From Pogona vitticeps (taxonomy: Eukaryota; Chordata; Lepidosauria; Squamata; Agamidae): a stretch of DNA of 64,000 nt. The notes beneath the pieces were generated by a model. It was not told the origin of the DNA and did no database searches. It worked only from the letters and a program-made list of their open reading frames with translations. The stretch is from NCBI RefSeq assembly GCF_051106095.1, contig NC_135791.1, positions 6,396,501-6,460,500 of the forward strand, given 5' to 3'. A program made the translations under genes and the position numbers. This document shows, piece by piece, positions 22,701-31,310 of the stretch (its first letter is position 1; the number at the start of each line of letters is the position of its first letter).

Positions 22701-25700
22701 GGTGCAAAGGGACCAAGTTGCAGGATCCTCAAAATTGAAAAAAGGACACCTTCACTTACTGGCAATTTGCCACTGATGACAATGTCATTCTAGTTGTGCA
22801 GGCACAACTGTGCAACAAGATACTGTCCTCCTTGTGGTTTCTTCTCTACACACCAATGCGTGTATGTGCGCGCGCGCTCATGCACATGAGTGTGTGCAGC
22901 CCTTCAGATATTAATGACCTACACCCACACAATTCCAAGGCTGGTTGTGGCTGATAGAACCTGAAGACAAACCGCAAGGGTACACAAATCTCTCCGCTTG
23001 CTTTAAATACTGCATAATGAGTATTCAATACAAAAATCAGAGCTGCTACTGAATTTACACAGGACTCAAGAGGGCACACGTTTGTGTCTTAACTGCATTT
23101 AAGACTGAGCTGCAAAGCAACAGCAACTTCCACAAGAGCTGACAAAGAAAAACAAGGGATTATCATATATTGGCACAAATAAGGACAACCTAGGGGAAAA
23201 GCTCAATCTTGAAAAAAAGGTGCTTCTGAGCTACAACTCCCAGAATATTGAAAGCAGTATGGCAACAGAATACAGTACTAAAAATAGATTCAACAACAAA
23301 ACTGATATTTGCCCACACTCAAATCTTTAAAATTACCCTTTAATCTCTGCAGCCAGATTCCCCTTACCCTCATCAATGCTCCAACCCTAGAAGCAATTTA
23401 TTGTGCTGTGTGTTGTTAACTGTGCTGTCTTATGGGAGGACCAGGAAAAAGGACAGAGGCGTCCTCTCTGGATTCTTCTACTGCACCTTGGAAATATTAG
23501 AAATCCAAAAGACAAACAAGGAATATGTTCCCCGCCACTTAGGACTGGTATGACAAGGGATCAAAAACCCTGAAAAGTTCCTGTCAATATGTCTTTGAAA
23601 TGCCTTAAAATGTTTTTTTAAAATACCCTTTAACTAGGCATTACTTGATACACTCTAGTAATATATTACTCATTACACCTAAAAGAATTTTGTGACTGCT
23701 AGTTAAATTACATGTTGCCCCAAAGTAATTAGCTACCATAACTATGTTGCCCATGTCTAATTACTTCCAAGTTCTGCCCTTGAACTAGATGGGTTCAATG
23801 GTTACAGCACTCTTATCAAAACCTTTTGAGGAGTGAAAAAAATACAGGAAACTACTTTGTAAGAGACAGACTGAGTCCTCCTAATACAGTGGTGTCGAAC
23901 TGTGGCCCTCCAGATGTTCTTGGACTTCAACTCCCAGAAGCCTTCACCACCACCTCTGCTGGCCAGGATTTCTGGGAGTTGAAGGCCAAGAACATCTGGA
24001 GGGCCACAGTTCAACACCACTGTCCTAATAGGTTGCTGTGTGATTATACTGGATGGGAAAGAATTTTTGACTCCTGATGTTTAACAATAGCAAGAACAAA
24101 ATGGCTGATGTTATGCCAATAACTTCTCTCTCAGCCTCAGCATTGCACACTTTTAATATGTGAATACTAATTGGTTGCCATTTATTAGGTTTCTGTGCAG
24201 CACCCCTGCCAGAGTTTTGTGTCAGATGTAAAAGTATGTAGGTGAGCTCAGATACATGGCACATAAAGGAGGAAACAACAACAACAAAAACAAAAACAAG
24301 AGAACTGCAGAGCTGCAAAGGGACCCTATGAATCACTGAGTCCAGCCAGTCAAGGAGGAAGAGAAAAGAATTGAATTCCCAACCTCTGGCTCTGCAGTCA
24401 GATATCTAAACCAGTGGTCCCCAGATGTTCTTGGACTTCAACTCCCAGAAATCCTTGCTTCTGGGTGAAGTGGTGAAGGCTTCTGGGAGTTGTAGTCCAA
24501 GAACATCTGGAGGCCCAAGGTTGGGGACCAGTGATCTAAACCAGTGGTTCTTAACCTTTGTTACTCGGATGCTTTTGAACTGCAACTCCCAGAAACCCCA
24601 GTCAGGACAGCTGGTGGTGAAGGCTTCTGGGAGTTGCAGTCCAAAACTTCTGAGTAAACCAAGGTTAAGAACCAGTGATCTAAACCACAGAGCTATCCAG
24701 CAGTTTGAAAGTCACACGCTCTACCCTTTTGCATTCAATTTCAATTGCTGGATCTCTGAGTTCTAGAAAAAGAAAAAACTGGATCCCACAAGATTGAAGC
24801 CAGATTCTCCCCTGCATTAAGAGCACAGCCCAAGTTATTTTTTTTTTAATGACAAATGCTGGAATCACCCAGCCAGGCAGAAGAGTTGTTGTTTTATATT
24901 ATTGGGAGCGTCCCTAAATCATCCAGACTTTGCATGTCTGCTGGAGAAATCACATCTCCATGGCTACGTACTGTCCGAGAATCGATTAACAAATGACACG
25001 GAGACCCTGCAGGTTGGCCCTGAGACCAACATCTGTGTTTGACTCAGAGCTGGCCGGTGAACCATGGAGCTTCATTTGCGGTCGGAGAACATGGACTTAT
25101 ATAACTGACCCAGCGCACAAACCATGAAGGTTACAGTCACATATAGCCTTCTACAACATACTGGGATACAGTGCCAAATCTGAACTAAAAATATGCTCAT
25201 GTTGTGAATGCAAAGCAAGCAAGCAAGCAACCAACCACAGTTGCAAATGTAGATCTTGGATCTCTTCTTCAGACGGCGTAATTTTTGAGAGGATGGGTCA
25301 GCATGGCAGCAGTTCCTACACACCTATAAAACAGGGCTGCCTGAAGTCACAGATAGGCACTGGGCTTTCAGATTTCTTGCGCTCCCCAGGACTTCCACCA
25401 GCCAGATTTCTGGGAGCACCAGCCAAGAAACCTAAGTCCACATAGGAGTTTTTCATCACTCTCTCGCACATGGGCCCCAATAGGCCTCTAGAGTGACCAC
25501 CATGTGCCTCCAAAGAAAAAGGAAAAGGCTAGGAGTAGGAAAGCTCTGGGACAAGGGTATCGGAAGAAACAAGGTCAACTTCTGGCATGTGGCAATGCTG
25601 CGCATTCATTCCAGCTAAGCTCACTGCAGCTGGCATGGTTGAAACTGGCTGTATTTGAACTGTCATTGGATGTGAGCGGGCATGGTAGACTCAGGCCAAT

Positions 25701-28700
25701 CTCTTTCACACAGCACAGGAGTGAGACTGAACACCAACAAGCCGATGATGACTCTACTGGTTCAAGGGAACAACATCAGGCAAGAGACGGTCCATATAAA
25801 TTGGGATTTTTCTTTCTCTGTAGTGCTAGCCAGAAAGGGAGACAAGAAAGGTCTGGGATTCTCCCTTTCCAGGGTAGTGAGCTTTCCTCTCTTGGCTCTT
25901 CAGAGCTTCTGGGCTTCCTATAACACCATCGGTGCTCCCACAGCTTCCAAACCCATTTATTTTCCATCTGCCAGGCTCCCGGCCTAAAAGGATGCTAATG
26001 CTGCCTGGAAGGTACTGTTCTTGTCAATTACTGTCAGGAAAAGCACTCAAGTGCCTTGCAGGGCTCGTCTGGGCATCAGGCAGATGAAAAGCTGAGATGA
26101 ACTGGCAAGTGACAGGCAGCCTGGATTCAGGAGCGCCAAAGGCCATGCAGAGCCACAGTCTGGGCAGATGGGGACGTAGGGGCCGGGACATCGCATTGCT
26201 CCTGGCTCTCCTGGTGAGTTCGTGGAGTGACAGATCAGGAACTGGTTTCTCACCTAAACAGGCTTCAGGGTTGGATAGAGTTTTACTGTCTTTCCAAAAG
26301 CTATCCGTGACCAAAAGCCTGTAAAACAAGGAAGGATGTTCAGACAGTTGGGTTTCTGTTTGATTTTTTAAAAAAATGCAAATATGGGCTGAAATCCAGT
26401 ATTGTAGATATGTGGATGTAACTCAAAATTACAACCGTGGTAGCTAGAACATCATGAAGGCAGATGTGCTATCCACAAAGCACCTCCGCTGGTGAATTGC
26501 ACAACAGCCACAATGGAATAGTGCAAATGATTGTGCAATCACACAGTACCATTCCCTGTTGCCTTGATAAAATTGCCTGGCAAATTTACATGGGTATAAA
26601 TTTATGTTTTGTTTTTGTTTAGTTTTTAAGTCATGTCTGACTCTTTGTGACCCTGTGGACCAGAGCAGGCCAGGCCCTCCTGTCTTCCATGACCTCCCGG
26701 AGTTATGTCAAATTCATGTTGGTAGCTTCGATGACACTGTCCAACCCTCTCATCCTCTGACGTCCCCTTCTCCTCTTGCCTTCACACTTTCCTAACATCA
26801 GGGTCTTTTCCAGGGAGTCTTCTCTTCTCAGGAGATGGCCAAGGCGTTGGAGCCTCAGCTTCAGGATCTGTCCCTCCTGAGTGAGCACTCTGGGTTGATT
26901 TCCTTCAAAATGGATAGGTTTGTTCTCTTTGCAGTCCAGGGGATTTTCAAGAGTCTCCTCCAGCACCGCAATTCAAAAGCATCAATTCTCCAGCGGTCAG
27001 CCTTCTTTATGGTCCAGTCTTTCAGACTAGGAGACTGGGGTTCAAATCCCCACTTGACCATGGAAATTCACTGAGTGAGTTGAACAGGTAAAACTACTCC
27101 TTCAATATCTCATATACCTTATACCTATTATATACCTAAAAATATCTTTAATATGAGATTTTGTGGACAAATCAATTTCCTCAGTTCTCATTAAAATATA
27201 ACACTTAGTCTTTAAGGTGTCACAACATTTTTGTCTACTTTATTTTTTATTTTGGTTTTGGCCTGATATGCTAGCACAGAGTAACATAGCTAACGCTCCT
27301 ACAACAATTCTTTACAGGCAACTTGTGAGTTCTATTGACCTCTAGATATGATGGTTGCGCTCATCTTTTGACAGTTTCTGCAGATCACGACATGCTCTAT
27401 CAGATCACATCTAAGCTAGCAATTTGGGAAAGGTAGGTCTGCCTCAGATGCACTCCTTTGGGGATGTGACTCTTGAAGCCCTCCTCAACTGAAAGCCATT
27501 TTATTTCTTTGTCCATATCAGAACAGCAAACAAGAATGCTGCCATCACTAAGTTGGCACAATGGATAGAGCAGAGCTTGGAGAAGTCACCATTTTTAACC
27601 ACAACTCTCCGAACCTCCTAACGAACATGGAGCCAAACAAACCTTCCCAAATCAGATAAACAAAATTTCTTCCCAGCCACAGTGAGACAGGATGTCCAGA
27701 ATGAATAACCAGAACCACAACCTGCGCCCCACACATACAAGAAATTAAGGCATGGCGGAGGTCGTAAAAACAGTCTTGGGTGTCCCATGTGGATAATGGG
27801 CCCTAGAATTCCCTTCCCTCCTTTAGCACGTTTCAGTTTTCCAGTTTGGAGATGATCGAAAGTGCTCACTGGCACCAACACCACTGGCACAGGAACCCAG
27901 TTCCCCAAACTTCACCATAATACTCTGAGCATCCTTTGACCGTCGTCTCCTCCCATTGAAAATAACACCTCTGGCGTTTCTTCTCTCCACTGATCCTCTT
28001 TAGTTTCTAATTCCAATTGCTTTATAATCAACATGCTGCTGGGAAAAGGGAAACCCAGTGCAGCGGTTAGAGCACAGGACAACAATCTCGGAAACCTGGG
28101 TTCGAATTGCCACCTGTGATACTGGGCTGGCCAAGTTCTCTCAGCCTGATCTACCTCACAGGGCTGTTGTGGAGGATGACAGCCATGTATGCTCCTTAAG
28201 CTCACTGGGCGAAACGTAGGATATAAATGCAACAACAGCAAATGCCCATCAGTAACCCCACTCCCTTCTAGTCATCCCAGTGACATTTACTAATAAACAG
28301 TTTTTCACCAACTGAATATGGCTGAATCAATTACATCTCACTCAAACAAAAAAAGGGATGGAGGGAGGAAGCAATATAGCAATTATACAAGAAGAGCCCG
28401 GCCACAATCAGATGAAGGATGCCTCAGGACATGACGGCAGCATCCTCTTTTCTGTTCTTGCTCCTTAACACGGGTTATCAAGTTGGTATACTGCCCCTAA
28501 ATATGGAGGGTCCATGGAGTTGTTGCAACTAAACACCACTGGTAGACTTCTCCCTCCTGGGGATTATTTTTAAAGCAAGAGCAGGAAACATCCATCCATG
28601 TTTGGACTGCAACTATCATCATCCCTCAACTTTTGCATGGCTGGAGCGGAGGGAAGGGGCAGTCCAGAAACGTTTGGAAGGCCAGCTAAGCCTTTGTGTG

Positions 28701-29435
28701 ACACACACACACACACGCATCCCACGATTGTGAGAAGAGGGGCTTCAACCTGCAATGGACCTCCACAGGGGATGTTTTACCAGATATGTATTGATTAAAT
28801 TACTGTAAATGCATTCCTAGTGCACCATTAAATTCGCATTTTTCCCCAGAAGCCAGAAGGACTCAGAGGGATGTTCAGAGCCCCTGGAGACTCGGGCTCC
28901 GACCCTACACGTGTCTTGGGGACATCCCATTGAATGCAACAGGGGCAGGAACCTGGGGCACCGACCCCACTGAAGGCAACCAGGATTGCCCGGTGAGGTC
29001 GGACCCTTTCCCGCCGGGCTTCGCCTCTCCGACTGAGCTCAATGGGGGCCCCTTCTGAAGAAGGCACGGATAGGATCGCCTTGCCCGCTCGTGAACGCGC
29101 AAAGCCCCCCTCCACACACACCGGAGACACCCTTCAGGCCCCTCCCGGACCCCAAATGCCCCCCACATTCCGCCCCGCGGCCGCCCGGCTCCCCCCGATT
29201 CCCACTCGCGGGCCTTCGCTACCTGCCGCCGGGCCGCCTCCGAGTCCCGGTAGTACTTCACGGCTAGCCCGGCCACCAACAGGGCCAAAGCCAGGCCCAG
29301 GCGGGGCAAGCGAGGCGGCGGGGCCCGGCGCGGCGGAGGAAGGCCGCCGTCGCCTACGGCCTCGCGGTCGGCCTTGGCGCCAGACGCCGCGCAGCCCTCG
29401 GCCGGCCCGCTCCCCTTCCCTCCGCGGGCCGCCAT
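7599..29435 (-). CDS. SELENON: Selenoprotein N, complete coding region, 12 exons
   Basis: Selenoprotein N is an ER-membrane selenoprotein; the family is known to sense luminal calcium through an EF-hand, to activate SERCA by reduction, and to be lost in human SELENON-related myopathies. Joined exons (minus strand, 5' to 3'): 29435-29223, 22045-21928, 15930-15800, 14843-14631, 14235-14111, 13512-13375, 12607-12526, 12403-12221, 11260-11155, 10483-10371, 8577-8476, 7769-7599. Every intron is GT-AG and every phase agrees; the total is 1,695 nt, 564 residues plus TAA. Domains: signal-anchor helix near residues 44-60, EF-hand loop 90-101 (D90, N92, D94, S98, E101), and the redox motif Ser-Cys-Sec-Gly with Sec436 read from UGA. 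Length matches the shorter human isoform; the primate Alu-derived third exon is absent, as expected. The start is the only Met before the membrane helix in a CpG-rich first exon. Product identity rests on residue-level similarity to human SELENON recalled from memory. Confidence 0.97.
7998..8021. repeat. Poly(A) tract in SELENON intron 11
   Basis: About 24 consecutive A on the plus strand. No element body clearly precedes it, so it may be the remains of a retroposon tail or a simple expansion. Confidence 0.8.
8476..8577 (-). CDS. SELENON: SELENON exon 11
   Basis: 34 codons in phase 0, coding [20 protein letters not shown] and PNGTV. Acceptor CGTAG, donor GTAGGG. Confidence 0.96.
8912..9043. 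repeat. Head-to-head pair of Penelope-like repeat fragments
   Basis: A segment around 8918-8952 is the reverse complement of the sequence around 8968-9000 (GGCCAAACAACCTGAAAGAC then CTACAACCATC). The latter continues into CTGTGAAAGCCTTCGAAAA. The same text (AACACGGCCAAAGAGCCCG, then AAAACCCACAACAACC) follows the hammerhead-like motif at 18136, so both belong to one family. Assignment to Penelope-like elements is inference. Confidence 0.45.
10371..10483 (-). CDS. SELENON: SELENON exon 10, directly after the Sec codon
   Basis: Completes [17 protein letters not shown] and continues [20 protein letters not shown], phase 0 at a GTGAGT donor. The first half of the exon also encodes the RNA hairpin described separately. 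A BovB 3' end lies in the preceding intron, 90 bases from the acceptor. Confidence 0.97.
10440..10478 (-). promoter_or_regulatory. SELENON: Selenocysteine redefinition element (SRE) hairpin of SELENON
   Basis: In the spliced mRNA, seven nucleotides after UGA, GGGCGAACU (10478-10470) pairs perfectly over 9 bp with AGUUCGCCC (10448-10440). The 21-nt apical part holds a further CGG-GAAA-CCG mini-hairpin. SELENON is known to carry an SRE stem-loop immediately 3' of its Sec codon that stimulates UGA readthrough, so position and shape both fit. The hairpin lies wholly in exon 10, so it meets the UGA only after splicing. Confidence 0.88.
10574..10747 (+). mobile_element. BovB (RTE) LINE 3' end, 5'-truncated
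   Basis: Contains the conserved BovB end: a translated [20 protein letters not shown], then GGTCCATGGGGTCATGAAGA, GTCGGACACGACTGAACAAC and (AAC)n. It is flanked by imperfect direct repeats ACTTTTCATTTTGT (10560-10573) and ACTTTTCATTTGT (10748-10760). It lies in SELENON intron 9, antisense, 90 bp upstream of exon 10. Only about 174 bp remains. Confidence 0.88.
11155..11260 (-). CDS. SELENON: SELENON exon 9 with in-frame UGA (Sec436)
   Basis: Codes [20 protein letters not shown], then [14 protein letters not shown] and the UGA selenocysteine codon (bases 11158 to 11156). The exon stops one base later (G|GTAGGT), so the following Gly codon is split by the intron. An ordinary gene finder would truncate the protein at this UGA; the reading frame continues in full register in exons 10-12. 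Confidence 0.97.
12221..12403 (-). CDS. SELENON: SELENON exon 8
   Basis: 61 codons in phase 0, from [19 protein letters not shown] to [10 protein letters not shown], matching the family closely. Donor GTATGA. Confidence 0.97.
12526..12607 (-). CDS. SELENON: SELENON exon 7
   Basis: Short 82-nt exon coding [20 protein letters not shown] and DIGYLPQ. Strong acceptor TTTTCCCCATTAG; the donor after CAG is GTCTGT, weaker than the others in this gene but a valid GT. Confidence 0.95.
13375..13512 (-). CDS. SELENON: SELENON exon 6
   Basis: Codes [20 protein letters not shown] and [18 protein letters not shown]. Enters in phase 2 and leaves in phase 2; the split Arg codons at both junctions are restored correctly. 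Confidence 0.97.
14111..14235 (-). CDS. SELENON: SELENON exon 5
   Basis: Codes [19 protein letters not shown], a highly conserved family block, and the DFYYKIAF segment. Starts phase 0 after a TTCTGCAG acceptor and ends phase 2 before GTAAAG. Confidence 0.97.
14401..14434 (-). pseudogene. U2 snRNA 5'-end fragment in SELENON intron 4
   Basis: Read on the minus strand, GCTTCTCGGCCTTTTGGCTA followed by AGATCAAATGTAGT matches the first ~33 nucleotides of U2 snRNA almost exactly, with one change (GTG to ATG). The match stops abruptly and the rest of U2 (branch-site region, Sm site, 3' stem) is missing, so it is a truncated retro-copy and not a working gene. Confidence 0.8.
14631..14843 (-). CDS. 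SELENON: SELENON exon 4
   Basis: Exactly 71 codons, phase 0 at both ends. Contains [24 protein letters not shown] and [13 protein letters not shown], all near-identical to the mammalian protein. Donor GTAAGA. Confidence 0.97.
15028..15434. mobile_element. Tc1/mariner (Tigger-like) MITE in SELENON intron 3
   Basis: Ends CAGTTGTGCCTGTTTAACGA and AGCACCACTG, with TA at both sides (15026-15027 and 15435-15436). The body shares GATCAGCAAACAGCTGATCG and AAAATGG motifs with the copies at 38376 and 55354. Confidence 0.85.
15504..15567. repeat. (GAAT/GAAC)n microsatellite
   Basis: Tetranucleotide tract starting as GAAT units and turning into a run of GAAC units, close to the 3' side of the MITE in the same intron. 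Confidence 0.95.
15800..15930 (-). CDS. SELENON: SELENON exon 3
   Basis: Codes an acidic EEEE run, then the conserved [20 protein letters not shown], ending phase 0 at a GTGAGT donor. It joins exon 2 directly, which corresponds to the human isoform lacking the Alu-derived exon. Confidence 0.97.
16617..16740. mobile_element. Palindromic MITE, AGCTTGGAAAA ends
   Basis: The left end AGCTTGGAAAAAATTAATTT is mirrored by AATTTTTCCATGCTCT on the right, with CCCAGCCAGTGTTG and GAATTGTAGTCCAGAA in the body. Another copy lies at 48154-48270. Family assignment is uncertain; hAT is plausible. Confidence 0.6.
17830..18800. other. GC-rich stretch in SELENON intron 2, function unknown
   Basis: A GC-rich block in an otherwise AT-rich intron, with open frames on both strands; the longest is 317 codons, minus strand, 18795-17842. 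The translation has low complexity (Pro, Ser, Leu, Gly) and shows no domain I recognise. The open frame overlaps a known repeat at 18130-18235, which argues against a gene. Confidence 0.4.
18131..18235 (+). repeat. Penelope-like repeat fragment with hammerhead-like core
   Basis: Order seen: TCCT, CTGAAGA, a stem GCCCAG/CTGGC around a short loop, GAAAC, GTC, AGGA; then AACACGGCCAAAGAGCCCG and a CCCACAACAACC run. CUGANGA, stem II, GAAA and GUC flanked by a TCCT/AGGA stem I is the hammerhead ribozyme plan. Penelope-like retroelements are known to carry minimal hammerheads. Stem III is only AC/GU here, so self-cleavage of a single copy would be weak. Confidence 0.45.
20650..21130 (-). pseudogene. 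Decayed non-LTR LINE reverse transcriptase fragment
   Basis: On the minus strand, near 20970-20890, one frame reads [20 protein letters not shown] followed by TFETVEHQ. This is the RT active-site block (YADD), and it is preceded by a degraded counterpart of the GLPQGS...LFNI motif (near 21040-20980, with stops). Downstream the frame shifts and decays through a 130-codon open stretch (20912-20520). The LINE clade is not resolved. It lies in SELENON intron 2 in the sense orientation. Confidence 0.6.
21928..22045 (-). CDS. SELENON: SELENON exon 2: EF-hand
   Basis: Codes residues 72-110 plus one base of 111. It carries the diagnostic [19 protein letters not shown] with a canonical 12-residue EF-hand loop (D, N, D, S and terminal E as ligands), then KPIAEKLTG across the junction. 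Acceptor CAACCAG, donor GTAGGC. Confidence 0.97.
23887..24022. mobile_element. hAT-type palindromic MITE, 136 bp
   Basis: CAGTGGTGTCGAACTGTGG ... CCACAGTTCAACACCACTG, flanked by a perfect 8-bp duplication TCCTAATA (23879-23886 and 24023-24030). The two halves are inverse copies built round CTCCCAGAAGCCTTCACCAC. The 8-bp TSD and CAGTGG ends are typical of hAT elements. Confidence 0.88.
24412..24533. mobile_element. hAT-type MITE, first of a side-by-side pair
   Basis: CAGTGGTCCCCAGATGTTCT ... GGTTGGGGACCAGTG, 122 bp, with part of the left arm missing. It is flanked by ATCTAAAC at 24404-24411 and 24534-24541. Confidence 0.85.
24542..24677. mobile_element. hAT-type MITE, second of the pair
   Basis: CAGTGGTTCTTAACCTTTG ... 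AAGGTTAAGAACCAGTG, 136 bp, flanked by the same ATCTAAAC (24534-24541 and 24678-24685). It is a different subfamily from its neighbour, with TTCTTAACC instead of TCCCCA at the end. Confidence 0.87.
26604..27015 (-). mobile_element. BovB LINE 3' fragment, SELENON intron 1
   Basis: Minus-strand BovB end about 410 bp long. Its translation includes [40 protein letters not shown] and [20 protein letters not shown], the C-terminus of the RTE ORF. It is 5'-truncated. Confidence 0.87.
27020..27078 (+). repeat. MIR-like tRNA SINE fragment
   Basis: AGACTAGGAGACTGGGGTTC AAATCCCC carries a Pol III B-box, followed by a MIR-type body CATGGAAATTCACTGAGTGA. It directly abuts the BovB fragment. Confidence 0.6.
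28057..28240 (+). repeat. MIR-like tRNA-derived SINE
   Basis: Head CAGCGGTTAGAGCACAGGAC with B-box GGGTTCGAATTGCC. The central core has CTCTCAGCCTGATCTACCTC ACAGGGCTGTTGTGGAGGAT, and the 3' part ends in GGATATAAATGCAACAACA. This is a widespread reptile SINE with an L2-related tail. Confidence 0.8.
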
Positions 29436-29590
29436 CGCCCGGCCGGCCGCCCGCCTCCCAGGCCTCCCCGCTGCTCCCCTCGCCGGCTCGGGCCCGCCTC
29501 CCCTCAGCCTTGGCCCGGCTGAGGAGGAGCCAGAGGCGGCTGAGGCGGGATGCTTCCGCCGCCGCTCCCTCAGGAGGACGAGAATTTAAA
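28960..29590. promoter_or_regulatory. CpG-rich block over SELENON exon 1 and presumed promoter
   Basis: The stretch is very GC-rich with dense CG dinucleotides and drops abruptly to AT-rich sequence at about 29,585. It spans the first coding exon and about 150 bp upstream of the ATG, as expected for a CpG-island promoter of a widely expressed gene. I see no convincing TATA box; the transcription start is not resolved. Confidence 0.75.
29223..29435 (-). CDS. SELENON: SELENON exon 1: start codon and signal anchor
   Basis: Codes residues 1-71, ending phase 0 at a CAG|GTAGCG donor. The N-terminus is rich in Gly, Ala, Pro and Arg, followed by the hydrophobic stretch [14 protein letters not shown], a single signal-anchor or signal helix, then [12 protein letters not shown]. 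The first exon is the least conserved part of this family, so the call depends on its join to exon 2. Confidence 0.9.
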
Positions 29591-30173
29591 AAAACATGAA
29601 TCTTCAAAGCATGACTCGTCCTGTGCTGTTCATTATTTATTATGAATAATATGCGCCAGTTCCGGAAACAGACCTTTTCGGTGTTATTACCCCTCATTTT
29701 GGTTTGGGGTTATTCATTATTGCCCCGTTGCTTTTTTTTGTGTGTGTGTGTGGGGGGAAACAAAACATAAAACGCGCCTAGGGTTGCTGCCTGGCAAATT
29801 TCTCCTCCCCATGCATTCAGTGGAGTGGTTTTGTTGTGTTTAGGTATACACTTCACACTACAAGACACACTCAGAGACCAGGCAGGAGAATGAGAGGATT
29901 GCTTAGGTTGCAGAGAAGTTCAAAACAAGGGCTTGAATCAGTCAAGTGAGGATGAGTCAAGACCTAAAGTTTATACCTGGTGGCTGTAGATCCTTGGACT
30001 TCTACTCGCCTGTTCATTTATTTTACTAAGTGGGAATTGCCCCCTGCAAAGTGTACAATAATGATCTCCAGTTAGAATCATTTTGCACCACATTCATTGG
30101 TTTGTGATGTCCTGGCATTACAAACTGCAACTAAAGACCTGGAGGTGTGAGCCTTCCCCTGCCTAAGATTTAG

Positions 30174-30520
30174 GTAAAGGTAAAGGTTCCCTTTGACAAT
30201 TTGTCCAATTGTGTCCGACTCTAGGCAGTGGTGCTCATCCCCATCTCCAAGCCGTAGAGCCAGCGTTTGTCCGTAGACAGTTTCTGTGGTCACATGGCCA
30301 ACACGACTAGACACGGAACACCGTTACCTTCCCATCAAGGTGGTACCTATTTATTGACTCGCATTTTTTACATGCTTTCAAACGGCTAGGCAGGCAGGAG
30401 CTGGGACAAGCGTCGGGACCTTACTCCGTCGGGTGGATTCGATCTTACGACTGCTGGTCTTCCGACCTCGCAGCATAGAGGCTTCTGCGGTCTAACCTGC
30501 AGCGCCACCACATCCCATGT
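30174..30520 (-). repeat. Sauria SINE with target-site duplication
   Basis: Minus-strand copy ending GGTAAAGGTAAAGGTTCCC at the left and AGCGCCACCACATCCC at the right. It is flanked by CCTAAGATTTAGG and CCTAAGCTTTAGG, a 13-bp duplication with one change. Sauria SINEs are tRNA-derived, use BovB machinery and are characteristic of lizards and snakes. Confidence 0.88.
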
Positions 30521-31189
30521 CCTAAGCTTTAGGTCATCACAATTAACACACCCACACCTCCCAGGGAAGGTCCTCCATGGGATGGCACAGAATGGCCCTC
30601 GGTGGGTTCCAGCCGAAGGCATTGAGCCAGAAATAATTTAGGGGCATCCCATGAAGGATCCCATCCTAGGTACCCATATGTGCATAAAGGTATGTGTTTA
30701 AATGACAAGCCTTTAATGTTTTCTACATATTTGGGCTATTATTATCACGGATATGCTCAAGTGTGGGGGAAACAATGTACAGTACACCTGCATCTGATGC
30801 TGGATTGCAACTCGCGTAATCTAGAACAGCTAAAGGTGAGAGGTGTTAGGACTGGGTCCATTTCAACTTCGTGAGGGTCTAATGTTCAGGGTATAACTAG
30901 CAAGGACTACCTCAGAGGTAAAACAATATTATAGCTGTGGGAGGCTATATTTACTGCATTTTAATATTATAACTTATTAGCCAGAATTGTATTGGTTATT
31001 TATGCTGGTGTAAGTCCAGGAGTGTAAACTGCAACAGTGAATTGTTGCTACCATAGTTAACAAGTTGGCACTTGCATTCTTCCTTGCATGCCAATTGTGT
31101 GACTTGATGTGTGACAAGGAATGCAAGCAGTGACTGGTTAACCAGTGGCAGTTTGCCACTGCAGTTTATGCCATTGCACCAGCACCAGT

Positions 31190-31310
31190 ATCAGCCAGTG
31201 TAGTCAGATGATGGCAAGTATTTTAGTTTTTAAATCATTTTGTAAGCCTTCTTGGATCTCTAAACTGACACCAAGGGAGGACAGGGATGGAATAAATTGA
31301 TTAGTGTATC
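31190..31310 (+). repeat. LINE 3' tail remnant
   Basis: TTTTGTAAGCCTTCTTGGAT ... GGACAGGGATGGAATAAATT resembles the common reptile LINE end (GTAAGCCGCCTTG ... GGGATATAAATAAA). Old and diverged. Confidence 0.45.

Larger units (their letters stand above)
24300..24704 (-). repeat. tRNA-derived SINE split by two MITEs
   Basis: Minus-strand copy of the SINE at 4356. The tail (GGGTCCCTTTGCAGCTCTGC) lies at the left, and the head (CTGGATAGCTCTGTGGTTTA) resumes at about 24704-24678 beyond two MITEs inserted at the same ATCTAAAC site. Confidence 0.75.
22046..29222 (-). other. SELENON intron 1
   Basis: Seven-kilobase first intron. It carries the hAT-type MITEs, a SINE, a BovB tail and two MIR-like SINEs listed separately, plus short CA and GT runs. 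No coding exon is visible. Confidence 0.8.

Noticed and set aside
27540-27570. tRNA-like motif GGCACAATGGATAGAGCAG
   Set aside because: Resembles a tRNA A-box, but no B-box or cloverleaf follows. At most a short SINE remnant.
29042-29697. Frames of 185 and 187 codons over SELENON exon 1
   Set aside because: Both arise from the CpG-rich sequence around the true first exon and consist of Pro, Arg, Gly and Ala runs.
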